Source of the DNA: Candidatus Velthaea versatilis
GTDB lineage: Bacteria; Vulcanimicrobiota; Vulcanimicrobiia; Vulcanimicrobiales; Vulcanimicrobiaceae
Assembly: GCA_003134035.1 (NCBI GenBank)
Contig: PLAE01000226.1
Span: 1-32,407, forward strand
Direction: 5' to 3'
Length of the DNA stretch: 32,407 nucleotides
Below are positions 1-8,016 of the stretch, one piece after another (the first letter of the stretch is position 1; the number at the start of each line of letters is the position of its first letter). The translations under genes and the position numbers were made by a program. A model generated the notes under the pieces. That model had not been told where the DNA came from. It made no database searches and was given only the letters and a program-made list of their open reading frames with translations.

Positions 1-1
1 G

Positions 2-1597
2 CCCGCCCGCAGCCGGATCGAGATCTACACGTGTGACGATACGATCCGCACGCTCGCGGCGGGAGCGACGGCTGCGACACTGTGCGACACGCCGGATTGG
101 GCGCTCGCGAACACTTTGACGACAGAGAGTTTGCTGCTGTTCGAGGAAGTGATCGGACCGGCAACGGGCTCCCCCCTCGATGCCGACCCGACGCGTCGCT
201 GCGTCGTGCGGCTCACCAGCGTGGGAACGACATCGGACCCGCCGGATGCCGGCGGTAAGAAAAGAAAGAAGGGCGACATCGATCCGGTCACCGGCCAGAC
301 GATTCTGGAGGTCGCTTGGAGCATCGAAGATCGCTTGCCGTTCAGCCTGACATTGACGACGCACGATGCGCAGGGGGCGCCGATCCCCAACGTCAGCGTC
401 GCGCGCGGCAACATCGTGCTCGCCGATCATGGTCAGACGCTTGCGACCGGCGAAGTCATCGGAACGGCACCCACGACCGGCTCGTTTCGCCCGAAGCTGG
501 CGCAGCCGAACCTCACCTATCGCGCCGCCCCGCCGGACCGAAAAAGCTCCGCGGCAGCCGCCGTGACGCAAGACCCGCGTGCCGCAACGGCGCAGATCGT
601 GGACCTCACGAGCACCGTCATCGATCCGGTGACCGGCATCGGCGGTAAGACCACGACCTGGACGTCGCACTACGACTTGCTCAAAAGCGGATCGCAGGAC
701 AACGACTACGTCGTGGAAATGGACGATGACCGCTACGCCAATCTGCGTTTCGGGGACGGCACGCTGGGTGCGCGGCCCGAGCCGGGAGCGACCTTTACGG
801 CCACTTACCGCACGGGCAACGGCCGTGCGGGAAACGTCGGCGCCGAGACGATCGTCCACATGAATGTGAATCCGCCCGTTCCGGGATTTCCGAGCGCCGG
901 CGTCACGGTTAGAAATCCGCTGGCGGCGACGGGGGGGACTGATCCCGAACCCATCGCACAGATAAAATTGCTGGCACCCCAAGCCGCCACTTCAGCACTG
1001 CAGCGTGCCGTCACGCCGGCCGACTACGCGAGTATCGCGGAGCAGAATCCCGCGGTGTTTCAGGCGGCGGCCGTACTGCGCTGGAGCGGAACTCGGCAAA
1101 CCGTGCGTGTCGCGCTCGATCCGCTCGGAACGGAAACCGTCGCTGAGGCTCTGCTTGCGAGCGTCGCGGCGACGCTTGAAACCGTCCGCAGCATCGGGCA
1201 AGACATCGAGATCGTGGCCGCCGGATATGTTCCGCTCGATCTGGAACTCTCCGTTAACGTTCTGCCCGGCTACCTTCAAGGTGACGTGGCCGCCGCGTTG
1301 CGTGACGTGTTCAGCAATCGCATCCTGGCCGACGGAACGCTGGGGGTATTTCACCCGCAGAATCTCGGCTTCGGACAAGCGATCGATGAAAACACGCTGA
1401 TCGCCGCCGCCCAGGGCGTCACGGGAGTGCAGACCGCGGCGGTGAAGCGGATCGCGCGCTTGCTCGACGAATCGGAGGGCGTTGTGCCGGCGAGCGGCAC
1501 GCTGCAATTGGGCCCGCTCGAAGTGGCGCGCCTCGACAACGATCCGAGCGCTCCGGAAAACGGAATCTTCCGGTTGATCATGATCGGCGGCCGATGA
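2..1597 (+). CDS. Baseplate J-like protein of a phage-tail-like / contractile injection system (5' end outside window)
   Basis: The reading frame is open from the first bases of the window, so the gene begins upstream; the TTG at 116 is not the true start. The 531 visible residues carry the hallmarks of the 'putative baseplate assembly protein' family (gpJ-like): a segment reading RFGDGTLGARPEPGATF at about nt 746-796, followed by YRTGNGRAGNVGAETI, then a conserved DYASIAEQNPAVFQAAAVL region near nt 1021 and a C-terminal gpJ-type domain (YVPLDLELSVNVLPGY and the following residues). Baseplate J proteins form the wedges of contractile tails and of injection systems derived from them. The stop overlaps the next start in ATGA (1594-1597), suggesting coupled translation with a second J-like protein. 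The N-terminal part is not visible, so its full domain content is unknown. Confidence 0.85.
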   Translation, partial: PARSRIEIYTCDDTIRTLAAGATAATLCDTPDWALANTLTTESLLLFEEVIGPATGSPLDADPTRRCVVRLTSVGTTSDPPDAGGKKRKKGDIDPVTGQTILEVAWSIEDRLPFSLTLTTHDAQGAPIPNVSVARGNIVLADHGQTLATGEVIGTAPTTGSFRPKLAQPNLTYRAAPPDRKSSAAAAVTQDPRAATAQIVDLTSTVIDPVTGIGGKTTTWTSHYDLLKSGSQDNDYVVEMDDDRYANLRFGDGTLGARPEPGATFTATYRTGNGRAGNVGAETIVHMNVNPPVPGFPSAGVTVRNPLAATGGTDPEPIAQIKLLAPQAATSALQRAVTPADYASIAEQNPAVFQAAAVLRWSGTRQTVRVALDPLGTETVAEALLASVAATLETVRSIGQDIEIVAAGYVPLDLELSVNVLPGYLQGDVAAALRDVFSNRILADGTLGVFHPQNLGFGQAIDENTLIAAAQGVTGVQTAAVKRIARLLDESEGVVPASGTLQLGPLEVARLDNDPSAPENGIFRLIMIGGR

Positions 1598-4407
1598 ATA
1601 CGAATCGCCCCGCCCTGAGCGCGATCTCGTACCGCATCGGAACCTTCACGACGTTCTTCGAGGCGATGAAAGCGCGTCTTTCGAGCGCTGACTACCCGGG
1701 CCTGGCCGATCTGCGCACGCGCGATTCCGCCGATTGGTCGATCGCCCTGCTCGATGCATGGGCAGCCGTCGGCGATATCCTTACCTTCTACCAAGAGCGC
1801 ATCGCTAACGAAGGCTTCGTCCGTACGGCGACGGAGCGGCTCTCGATTCTCGAGGCGGGTCGTACGGTCGGATACGCACTGCGCCCAGGCGTCGCGGCGA
1901 CCGCCTATCTTGCGTACACGATGGACCCGAGCGCCGATAGCACGATCCCCGTCGGAACGCGAACGCAGAGCACTCCGGCGCAGGGCCAGCTGCCGCAATC
2001 GTTCGAGACGGCCGACCCGCTGCACGCTACCGGCGACTGGAATGTGCTGGGCCTGCGCACCTCTCTGCCGCAGTCGATTAGCCTCAATCCGGCTGCTCCG
2101 AACGTGCCGACCCAAATCACGTTTGCCGGGACGAACCTGAACCTGCAGACCGACGACGTGCTGCTCATCGTCGATCCCAATAATCTCGATTCGACTGGGC
2201 AACCGCTCACGCTCGCGATGTCCGTCGTCACCGTAACCCCGCAGCCCGCGCCGGGGCAAACGACGAACTCGCAGACGCTCGTTAGCGTCGCGCCCAAAGT
2301 GTCGGCGCCGCCGGTCACGGCCGCGTCCGCGTCCACGTCCGCGGGCTCGACCGCGGCGCCGGCGGCGGTCGCGCTTCTGACCAGCTATCAAACCCTCGAG
2401 GCAGGTTTGCTCAAGCCGCCCGCGGCGCACCCGGTGAACGCACTGCAGCTTCCGCAAGCCATCAAGACGTCGTTTGGTTCGAGTGCGAGTGCGCTCGCCG
2501 ATACGGTCGCGAACGCGATCACCGTCGTTCACCCCGCGTTGGAATCGACACTGTTGCCGGCGCTCGCGCAGGCGGCAACGACGACCACCACTTCACCGGT
2601 CGAAGTGTACGTCTTTCGCGTGAATGCGGCGCCCTTTGCGGCCAGCGCGCCACAACAGTTTCTTGGGTTTACCGAGAACATCAGGCAACGTCCGCCGGTC
2701 AAAGACGTGCCGGATTATCAAGAGTGGCCGCTCGACCCCGCTGAGTTGGGGACGACGCTTTCGCTCGACCGCTTCTACCCCAAAGTCGTTTCGAATGGCT
2801 ACGTCGCGATCATCTGCCCGGATCCGACGACGCCGACGGCGCCGACGGTCCTCACGATCGGCAGCGCTCAGAAGAGCGCTCGGGCAGCCTACGGCATCTC
2901 GGGCACGACGTCGATTCTCACGTTTGCAACGTCATGGTGCGTGAATCCGCCCGCGGCCGATGCCGCCGACTTCTCCTTTCTGCGGCAATGCCAAATCTAC
3001 GCGCAGAGCGAGCAGCTCACGCTCGTACCGTTGCCGATTACCGGACCGACCCAAGGGTCGACGATCGAACTGGACGACCTGTACGACGGGCTCGACGCGG
3101 GCCGCTGGCTCATCGTCTCGGGCACCCGGACCGATGTCGCGGGCGTCGCCGCTGCGGAGCTCGTCATGCTCTCGACATCGCAGCACACGATCGACCCGAC
3201 GGTTCCCGGGGATACACTGCACACGACCCTGACGCTGGCAAAACCGCTCGCGTACCAGTACGACCCCTCGACCGTCCGAATCTTCGGGAACGTCGTTCGA
3301 GCGACGCACGGCGAAACGCGCGTCGAGGTCGTAGGCAGCGGAGATGGCAGCACGGCGCTCCAGCAGTTCGCGCTCAAGGCATCACCGCTGACCTACGTGC
3401 CGGTGTCGACCGAGGCCGGCATACAAAGCACGCTGCAGATCGCCGTCAACGGTTTGCCCTGGACCGAACGTGCGAGTTTCGATGCGCTCGGTCCAACGGA
3501 CCGCGGCTTCGTCACGCAGACGGACAATATCGGGAAGACGACGGTCATCTTCGGCGACGGCGTCCACGGAGCGCGCCTGCCGACGGGCGTCGAGAACGTG
3601 CAGGCAACGTATCGAGTCGGCATCGGCCGGCCCGGGAACGTCGACGCGGGCCAGCTCACGCTGCTCGCCAGCAAGCCGCTGGGCGTGCGAAGCGTAACGA
3701 ACCCATTGCCCGGCGCGGGCGGTGCGGATGCCGAAACCATCGACCAAGGGCGCGCGAATATCCCGCTCGCGACGGCGTCGCTCGACCGCATCGTTTCCGT
3801 GTCCGACTACGCGGCTGTCGCGCGCACGTTCGCGGGTGTCGCCAAGGCCTTCGCCCTGCGCTTCCCGGCCGCGCGCCCGATCGTGCACGTGACGGTCGCC
3901 GCCGACGGTGACGCGACGGTCGATACGACCTCGCCGCTGATTCAAAATCTCAAGAATACGCTCGTCGATCAAGGCGATCCGCACATCACGCTCGACGTTG
4001 CGCCGCGAAGCTTGGTCGTGCTGGTGCTCGCCGCGCACGTTTCGCTCGGGACCGGTGCCGTCTGGGAAACGGTCGCGCCGGCAATTCGCGCGCAGCTGCT
4101 CGCCACGTTCGGCTTCGATGCGCGCAACCTCGCGCAAGCCGTGTATCGCACCGAAATCATCGCTGCGATCTCGAGCGTTACCGGCGTAGCGAGCGTGACG
4201 ATCGATGTCTTCGACAGTTTCTCGGACGCCAGCGAGGCCGATCTGGCGACGCAGCTGCAAAATCTGTCGTCGTCGGGGTCGCCGAAGGCGTCGATTGCGG
4301 CGAACCCACCGCTGCTGGCAACGAACGGCAGCATCACGCCCGCGCAGCTGGCAATCTTCAAGCCGGAGCTGCCCGCCGCAATCGTGCTGACGCAGAACCC
4401 CGCATGA
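1594..4407 (+). CDS. Second baseplate J-like protein (putative baseplate assembly protein)
   Basis: A complete 937-aa protein starting at the ATG inside the ATGA overlap with the preceding gene. The N-terminal 130 residues match the usual start of this baseplate family: YRIGTFTTFFEAMKARL, then LLDAWAAVGDILTFYQERIA, then ALRPGVAATAYLAYTM. A low-complexity Ala/Ser/Thr stretch lies near nt 2310-2360. The J-like core is recognised by VIFGDGVHGARLPTGVENV (nt 3544-3600), YRVGIGRPGNVDAGQ, and a VSDYAAVARTFAGVAKAFAL segment near nt 3796. The C-terminus shows the gpJ-type domain. It is a paralogue of the upstream gene, so the locus encodes two different wedge-like subunits in tandem. The following gene again overlaps by ATGA (4404-4407). 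Assignment to the tail/baseplate family is firm; the role within a particle is inferred. Confidence 0.88.
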   Translation: MNTNRPALSAISYRIGTFTTFFEAMKARLSSADYPGLADLRTRDSADWSIALLDAWAAVGDILTFYQERIANEGFVRTATERLSILEAGRTVGYALRPGVAATAYLAYTMDPSADSTIPVGTRTQSTPAQGQLPQSFETADPLHATGDWNVLGLRTSLPQSISLNPAAPNVPTQITFAGTNLNLQTDDVLLIVDPNNLDSTGQPLTLAMSVVTVTPQPAPGQTTNSQTLVSVAPKVSAPPVTAASASTSAGSTAAPAAVALLTSYQTLEAGLLKPPAAHPVNALQLPQAIKTSFGSSASALADTVANAITVVHPALESTLLPALAQAATTTTTSPVEVYVFRVNAAPFAASAPQQFLGFTENIRQRPPVKDVPDYQEWPLDPAELGTTLSLDRFYPKVVSNGYVAIICPDPTTPTAPTVLTIGSAQKSARAAYGISGTTSILTFATSWCVNPPAADAADFSFLRQCQIYAQSEQLTLVPLPITGPTQGSTIELDDLYDGLDAGRWLIVSGTRTDVAGVAAAELVMLSTSQHTIDPTVPGDTLHTTLTLAKPLAYQYDPSTVRIFGNVVRATHGETRVEVVGSGDGSTALQQFALKASPLTYVPVSTEAGIQSTLQIAVNGLPWTERASFDALGPTDRGFVTQTDNIGKTTVIFGDGVHGARLPTGVENVQATYRVGIGRPGNVDAGQLTLLASKPLGVRSVTNPLPGAGGADAETIDQGRANIPLATASLDRIVSVSDYAAVARTFAGVAKAFALRFPAARPIVHVTVAADGDATVDTTSPLIQNLKNTLVDQGDPHITLDVAPRSLVVLVLAAHVSLGTGAVWETVAPAIRAQLLATFGFDARNLAQAVYRTEIIAAISSVTGVASVTIDVFDSFSDASEADLATQLQNLSSSGSPKASIAANPPLLATNGSITPAQLAIFKPELPAAIVLTQNPA

Positions 4408-6704
4408 GCGCGTTCAACGATCGACTCTACAATCTGCTGCCGAGCATCATCCGGCAACGCGATACGCAGATCGCCGATGCGCCGCTGCGCTCGCTGCTCA
4501 GCGTCATCTCCGAGCAAGTCGATCTTGTCGAGGCGAACATCGCGCAGCTCTATGACGACTGGTTCATCGAGACGTGTCAGGATTGGGTCGTCCCCTATAT
4601 CGGCGATGCGATCGGCTACGAGGTGCTGCACGAGGCCGGCGAACCGTCAACGGCAGCGACCGCGGAGGCCGCGCGGCTGAACCGCATGCTCATTCCGCGC
4701 CAAGATGTCGCCAACACCGTGCACGCGCGGCGCTGCAAAGGGACGCTGGCGGTTCTGGTCGAGTTGGCGCGGGATGTTGCGGGCTGGCCGGCGGCGGCCG
4801 TGGAGTTCGACCGGCTTGCGTCGATCACGCAGTCGCTCAACGATCTTCGACTTGCCGGCGGCCGGACGGCGGACGTGCGCCGGATCGGCAGACTCGAGCG
4901 CCTCGGCGGGGTGGACGACACATCATCGAGGACGGCCGAGTTGCGCGGGCCGCGACCGCCGGGCGGGACCAGGGCGTTGCCCACGAGCGGCGTCGGGCTG
5001 TTCGTGCCGCGCTACCGCTCGTACTCGGTCTCCGGCACGACCGCGGCGTGGGTCGAAAATGCGGGTGATCGCTGCTTCACGTTCAGTCCGCTTCAAAACG
5101 AGGTGCGGCTTTTTTCCGGTGTCGGACTTCCGCTCGCGCTGCATCGCAGCGATGTCAACAGCGAGCGGCACTATGGAAGCGGAAGAAGCCTCTCGATATT
5201 CAGGCGGAAGGAGGGCGACCCCCAGGCGCTCACCCCCGTTCCTCGCACAGCGATCGTGCCGGCCGATCTGTCGCATTGGCGTCACGAGCCGCTGCCGGGA
5301 ACGGTTGCGGTCGATGCGGTCTTGGGCCGGCTGAGTTTTCCGCCGGATGAGGTGCCCGCCGACGTGGTCGTCGACTATCACTACGGGTTCAGCTCGGATA
5401 TCGGCGCGGGCGAGTACGATCGCATCCCTGTTCCGCTGCCGGACGCACCGCTCACGGCGGCGGTCGGCGACGGCACGATCGTTTTCGCCGGAGCACCGAC
5501 GACGGGCATCGACGTGCAGGTGTCCGTCGACGGCGGCAAACCCGTGAGCTACGTAACGAAATCGGCAGACACGCTCGTGTCGGTTGCTGCCGCCGTTGCG
5601 ACGGCCATCAACGCCCTGGCAATTCCCGGCATTTCGGCTTCGGCCGCGAACGCAACGGTGACGCTGCCAAGCGGCACGTCCCTGTCGATCGCTTTCCCGG
5701 TGCGCACGTATCTGGTTCAACAGAACGCCGGCGAGTCGCACGAACGGCTCAGTCACGCACTGCAGCAGTGGATGCTCGACGGGCTCGCGCGGGCCGTGAT
5801 CGAGTTTCGCGACAGCGAGATCTATGACGAGAACGAGCTCGATGTCGAACTGCGGCCCGGACAAATCTTGGAGCTTCGGGCCGCGAGCGGAACTCGCCCC
5901 GTGCTTCGCATCGACCGGCGAGCCGGCGCACCGGAATCAATACGCGTCCGTGGGGGCGCCGGAAATGTGCTCGTCGTCGATGGACTACTCATCGCCGGCG
6001 GCGGAATTCGGGTCTTCGGAGCGATGTCGCACCTGATCATCCGGCGGTCGACGCTCGTTCCGGGCTGGCGGCATCTGTCGCCGAGCGCGAGAAAGCACCG
6101 GGTCGAGCCCAGCATCGCCGTGGAGGGCGCGCCGACGAAGATCTCGATCGATCGCAGCGTCATCGGGCCGGTCATCGTGCGGCGCCAAGAGCGCGCGCCG
6201 TTACCAACGCCGATCGACATCACGGACAGCATCGTGGACGCTTTCGAGCACGGCGAAGCCGTGGCATCACCCGACGCTCCCGTCGCCTACGTCGAGTTGC
6301 GCGTAACGCGCGCCACGATCTTGGGCCGCGTGCGCGTCCACGCTGTTAGGGCAGCCCAGAACGCGCTTTTCTGCGGTGAGGTGACGGTGACGGATCGGCA
6401 GCACGGCTATTTTCGCTACTGTTACGTCCCGTTCGACTCGCGCACGCCGCAACGCTTCGCCTGTCAGCCGAGCGCAACCACGAAGGCGGTGAAGCCGATG
6501 TTCGTCAGCACGCGCTTCGACGATCCGGGATACGCGCGGCTCGCCGACAGCACGCCCGCAGAAATCGCCAAAGGCGCGGACGACCACGCCGAGATGGGCG
6601 CTTTTCACGATCTTTTTCGAGCCCAGCGCCAAGCCAATCTTGAAACCCGGCTGGCCGAGTACGTACCTGCCGGCACCGATCTCGCCATCCTCTTCGTTTC
6701 GTAG
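4404..6704 (+). CDS. gpI-like phage tail protein with long C-terminal extension
   Basis: 766 aa, starting in the ATGA overlap. The first ~110 residues are tail-protein-I-like (RLYNLLPSIIRQRD, then DWFIETCQDWVVPYIGDAIG). These are followed by a motif typical of the family, RQDVANTVHARRCKGTLAVL (nt about 4700-4760) and LARDVAGWPAAAVEF. The middle has beta-rich segments. The last 200 residues contain short repeated hydrophobic strands suggestive of a right-handed beta-helix, ending in the conserved FRYCYVPFDSRTPQRF, GADDHAEMGAFHDLFRAQRQ and ANLETRLAEYVPAGTDLAI. Such proteins sit next to baseplate J proteins at the distal end of contractile tails; the beta-helix may help form the spike or fibre base (inference). 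An 11-nt gap with a TAGGAAG ribosome-binding site separates it from the next gene. Confidence 0.85.
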   Translation: MSAFNDRLYNLLPSIIRQRDTQIADAPLRSLLSVISEQVDLVEANIAQLYDDWFIETCQDWVVPYIGDAIGYEVLHEAGEPSTAATAEAARLNRMLIPRQDVANTVHARRCKGTLAVLVELARDVAGWPAAAVEFDRLASITQSLNDLRLAGGRTADVRRIGRLERLGGVDDTSSRTAELRGPRPPGGTRALPTSGVGLFVPRYRSYSVSGTTAAWVENAGDRCFTFSPLQNEVRLFSGVGLPLALHRSDVNSERHYGSGRSLSIFRRKEGDPQALTPVPRTAIVPADLSHWRHEPLPGTVAVDAVLGRLSFPPDEVPADVVVDYHYGFSSDIGAGEYDRIPVPLPDAPLTAAVGDGTIVFAGAPTTGIDVQVSVDGGKPVSYVTKSADTLVSVAAAVATAINALAIPGISASAANATVTLPSGTSLSIAFPVRTYLVQQNAGESHERLSHALQQWMLDGLARAVIEFRDSEIYDENELDVELRPGQILELRAASGTRPVLRIDRRAGAPESIRVRGGAGNVLVVDGLLIAGGGIRVFGAMSHLIIRRSTLVPGWRHLSPSARKHRVEPSIAVEGAPTKISIDRSVIGPVIVRRQERAPLPTPIDITDSIVDAFEHGEAVASPDAPVAYVELRVTRATILGRVRVHAVRAAQNALFCGEVTVTDRQHGYFRYCYVPFDSRTPQRFACQPSATTKAVKPMFVSTRFDDPGYARLADSTPAEIAKGADDHAEMGAFHDLFRAQRQANLETRLAEYVPAGTDLAILFVS

Positions 6705-6715
6705 GAAGACTCAAC

Positions 6716-8014
6716 ATGAAGGGTGACTTTACGCGCGATACGTTCCACCGCTCCCGCGACTTTTACCGGGTCCTGCTGCAGCAGGGCCGCGTACAAATCG
6801 ACGCCGACTGGAACGAGCAGATCGCGATTTTGCTCGATCGATTCGAGAAGCTCGTCGTCGACGTTTTCGGCGAGCACGGAGGAGCGCAGGAATCGTGCGG
6901 CTTTGCCGTCTTTCGCGACAAGCCGGGCGATTTGCGCCTAAGTAAAGGACGCTACTACGTCGAGGGCGTGCTGTGCGAAAACAACGAGATCACGAAGCTC
7001 GAACCGCCGCAACTGGACCCGGATGACGAACCAAAAGCATATTTCGCCTATCTCGACGTCTTTGAAAAATTTGTCGCGGCAGCGCAGGACCCATCGATTG
7101 CGGATTCTGCGCTGGGCGGATTGGATACCGCAGCTCGCACGAAGATCTCTTGGGCGGTCAAGTATTGGCCGCTCGATGACGCCGCGAACGTCGAAGAAAA
7201 ATCGTCTCACGAGCACTGGAACCGCGAGTGGGAAAACGTGCGTTTCGAGCTCTTGCGGCGAGACGAGCGTCGCGGCCGCCTGCGTGCTGCGACGCGGTCT
7301 GCGTCCGGTTATACCGGCGCGCAAAACCAACTCTATCGGATCGAAATTCATCAAGGCGGTGAGTCGTCGGAAAACGGCGGCGGCGCAACGTGGAAATGGT
7401 CGCGGGAAAACGGTTCGATCGCCTTTGGGATCACCAACATTTCCGCGCCCGCCGCTGGCGGTCCGTACGAGGTGGATCTGCGGTCAGGACCGCAAGCCGC
7501 CGGCGCTTTTTCGCTGGGGGAATGGGTCGAAATTGCGAGCGATACCGTGGCCGAGGACGCCCAGACCAAGCCGCCGTTGCTCCGCGTGGCTTCAGCGCCG
7601 CCGCAGAGCGGCGCCTCGATCAGTCTCGATGCTTCGCCGGGAGCCTATAATAGCAAAGCGCATCAGATCGTTCGCCGTTGGGATCAGAAACATGATGCCG
7701 ACGGCAATGATCTCGCCGCAACGGGCGGATGTTTGCCGCTCGTCGAAAATGCATGGCTCCCGGTCCATGATGGCATCACGGTCTATTTTCATGCTCCCGC
7801 GGGTGAGCGGGTGCAGTACCGCGGCGGTGACTATTGGCTCGTTCCGGCGCGGGCCGCAACTTCCGCCATCGAGTGGCCCTCGGACGGAACGGAGAGCGCG
7901 GCGCTGCCGCCGCATGGCGTTCGCCACCGCTATGCACCGCTCGCTGGTCTCGCGGTTCGTGGGGAGCGCCTTCATCCCGAGCACGACTTTCGGATACTGC
8001 GGCCGCCCACCTAA
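6716..8014 (+). CDS. DUF6519-type tail-locus protein
   Basis: 432 aa from an ATG preceded by GGAAG about 8 nt upstream. The N-terminus MKGDFTRDTFHRSRDFYRVL followed by QQGRVQIDADWNEQ is the signature of the family I know as DUF6519, found beside baseplate J and gpI-like genes in tail-like loci. It continues with YYVEGVLCENNEIT and ends with HGVRHRYAPLAGL near residue 400. No catalytic motif, signal peptide or membrane helix is visible. The biochemical role is unknown; the constant gene neighbourhood suggests a structural or host-contact part of the tail-like particle. Only 2 nt separate its stop from the GTG start of the zinc-ribbon ATPase, so both are probably in one transcript. Confidence 0.82.
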   Translation: MKGDFTRDTFHRSRDFYRVLLQQGRVQIDADWNEQIAILLDRFEKLVVDVFGEHGGAQESCGFAVFRDKPGDLRLSKGRYYVEGVLCENNEITKLEPPQLDPDDEPKAYFAYLDVFEKFVAAAQDPSIADSALGGLDTAARTKISWAVKYWPLDDAANVEEKSSHEHWNREWENVRFELLRRDERRGRLRAATRSASGYTGAQNQLYRIEIHQGGESSENGGGATWKWSRENGSIAFGITNISAPAAGGPYEVDLRSGPQAAGAFSLGEWVEIASDTVAEDAQTKPPLLRVASAPPQSGASISLDASPGAYNSKAHQIVRRWDQKHDADGNDLAATGGCLPLVENAWLPVHDGITVYFHAPAGERVQYRGGDYWLVPARAATSAIEWPSDGTESAALPPHGVRHRYAPLAGLAVRGERLHPEHDFRILRPPT

Positions 8015-8016
8015 TT

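Noticed and set aside
1351-2532. Long minus-strand ORF (393 aa) opposite the baseplate genes
   Set aside because: Arg/Gly-rich low-complexity product with no motifs, fully antisense to well-supported baseplate J genes; a GC-rich shadow frame.
2934-3911. Plus-strand 325-aa ORF inside the second baseplate gene
   Set aside because: Arg-rich alternative frame of a gene with conserved family motifs throughout.
7834-8016. Upstream extension of the zinc-ribbon ATPase frame
   Set aside because: It lies within the DUF6519-type gene and the zinc ribbon begins right after GTG 8017.
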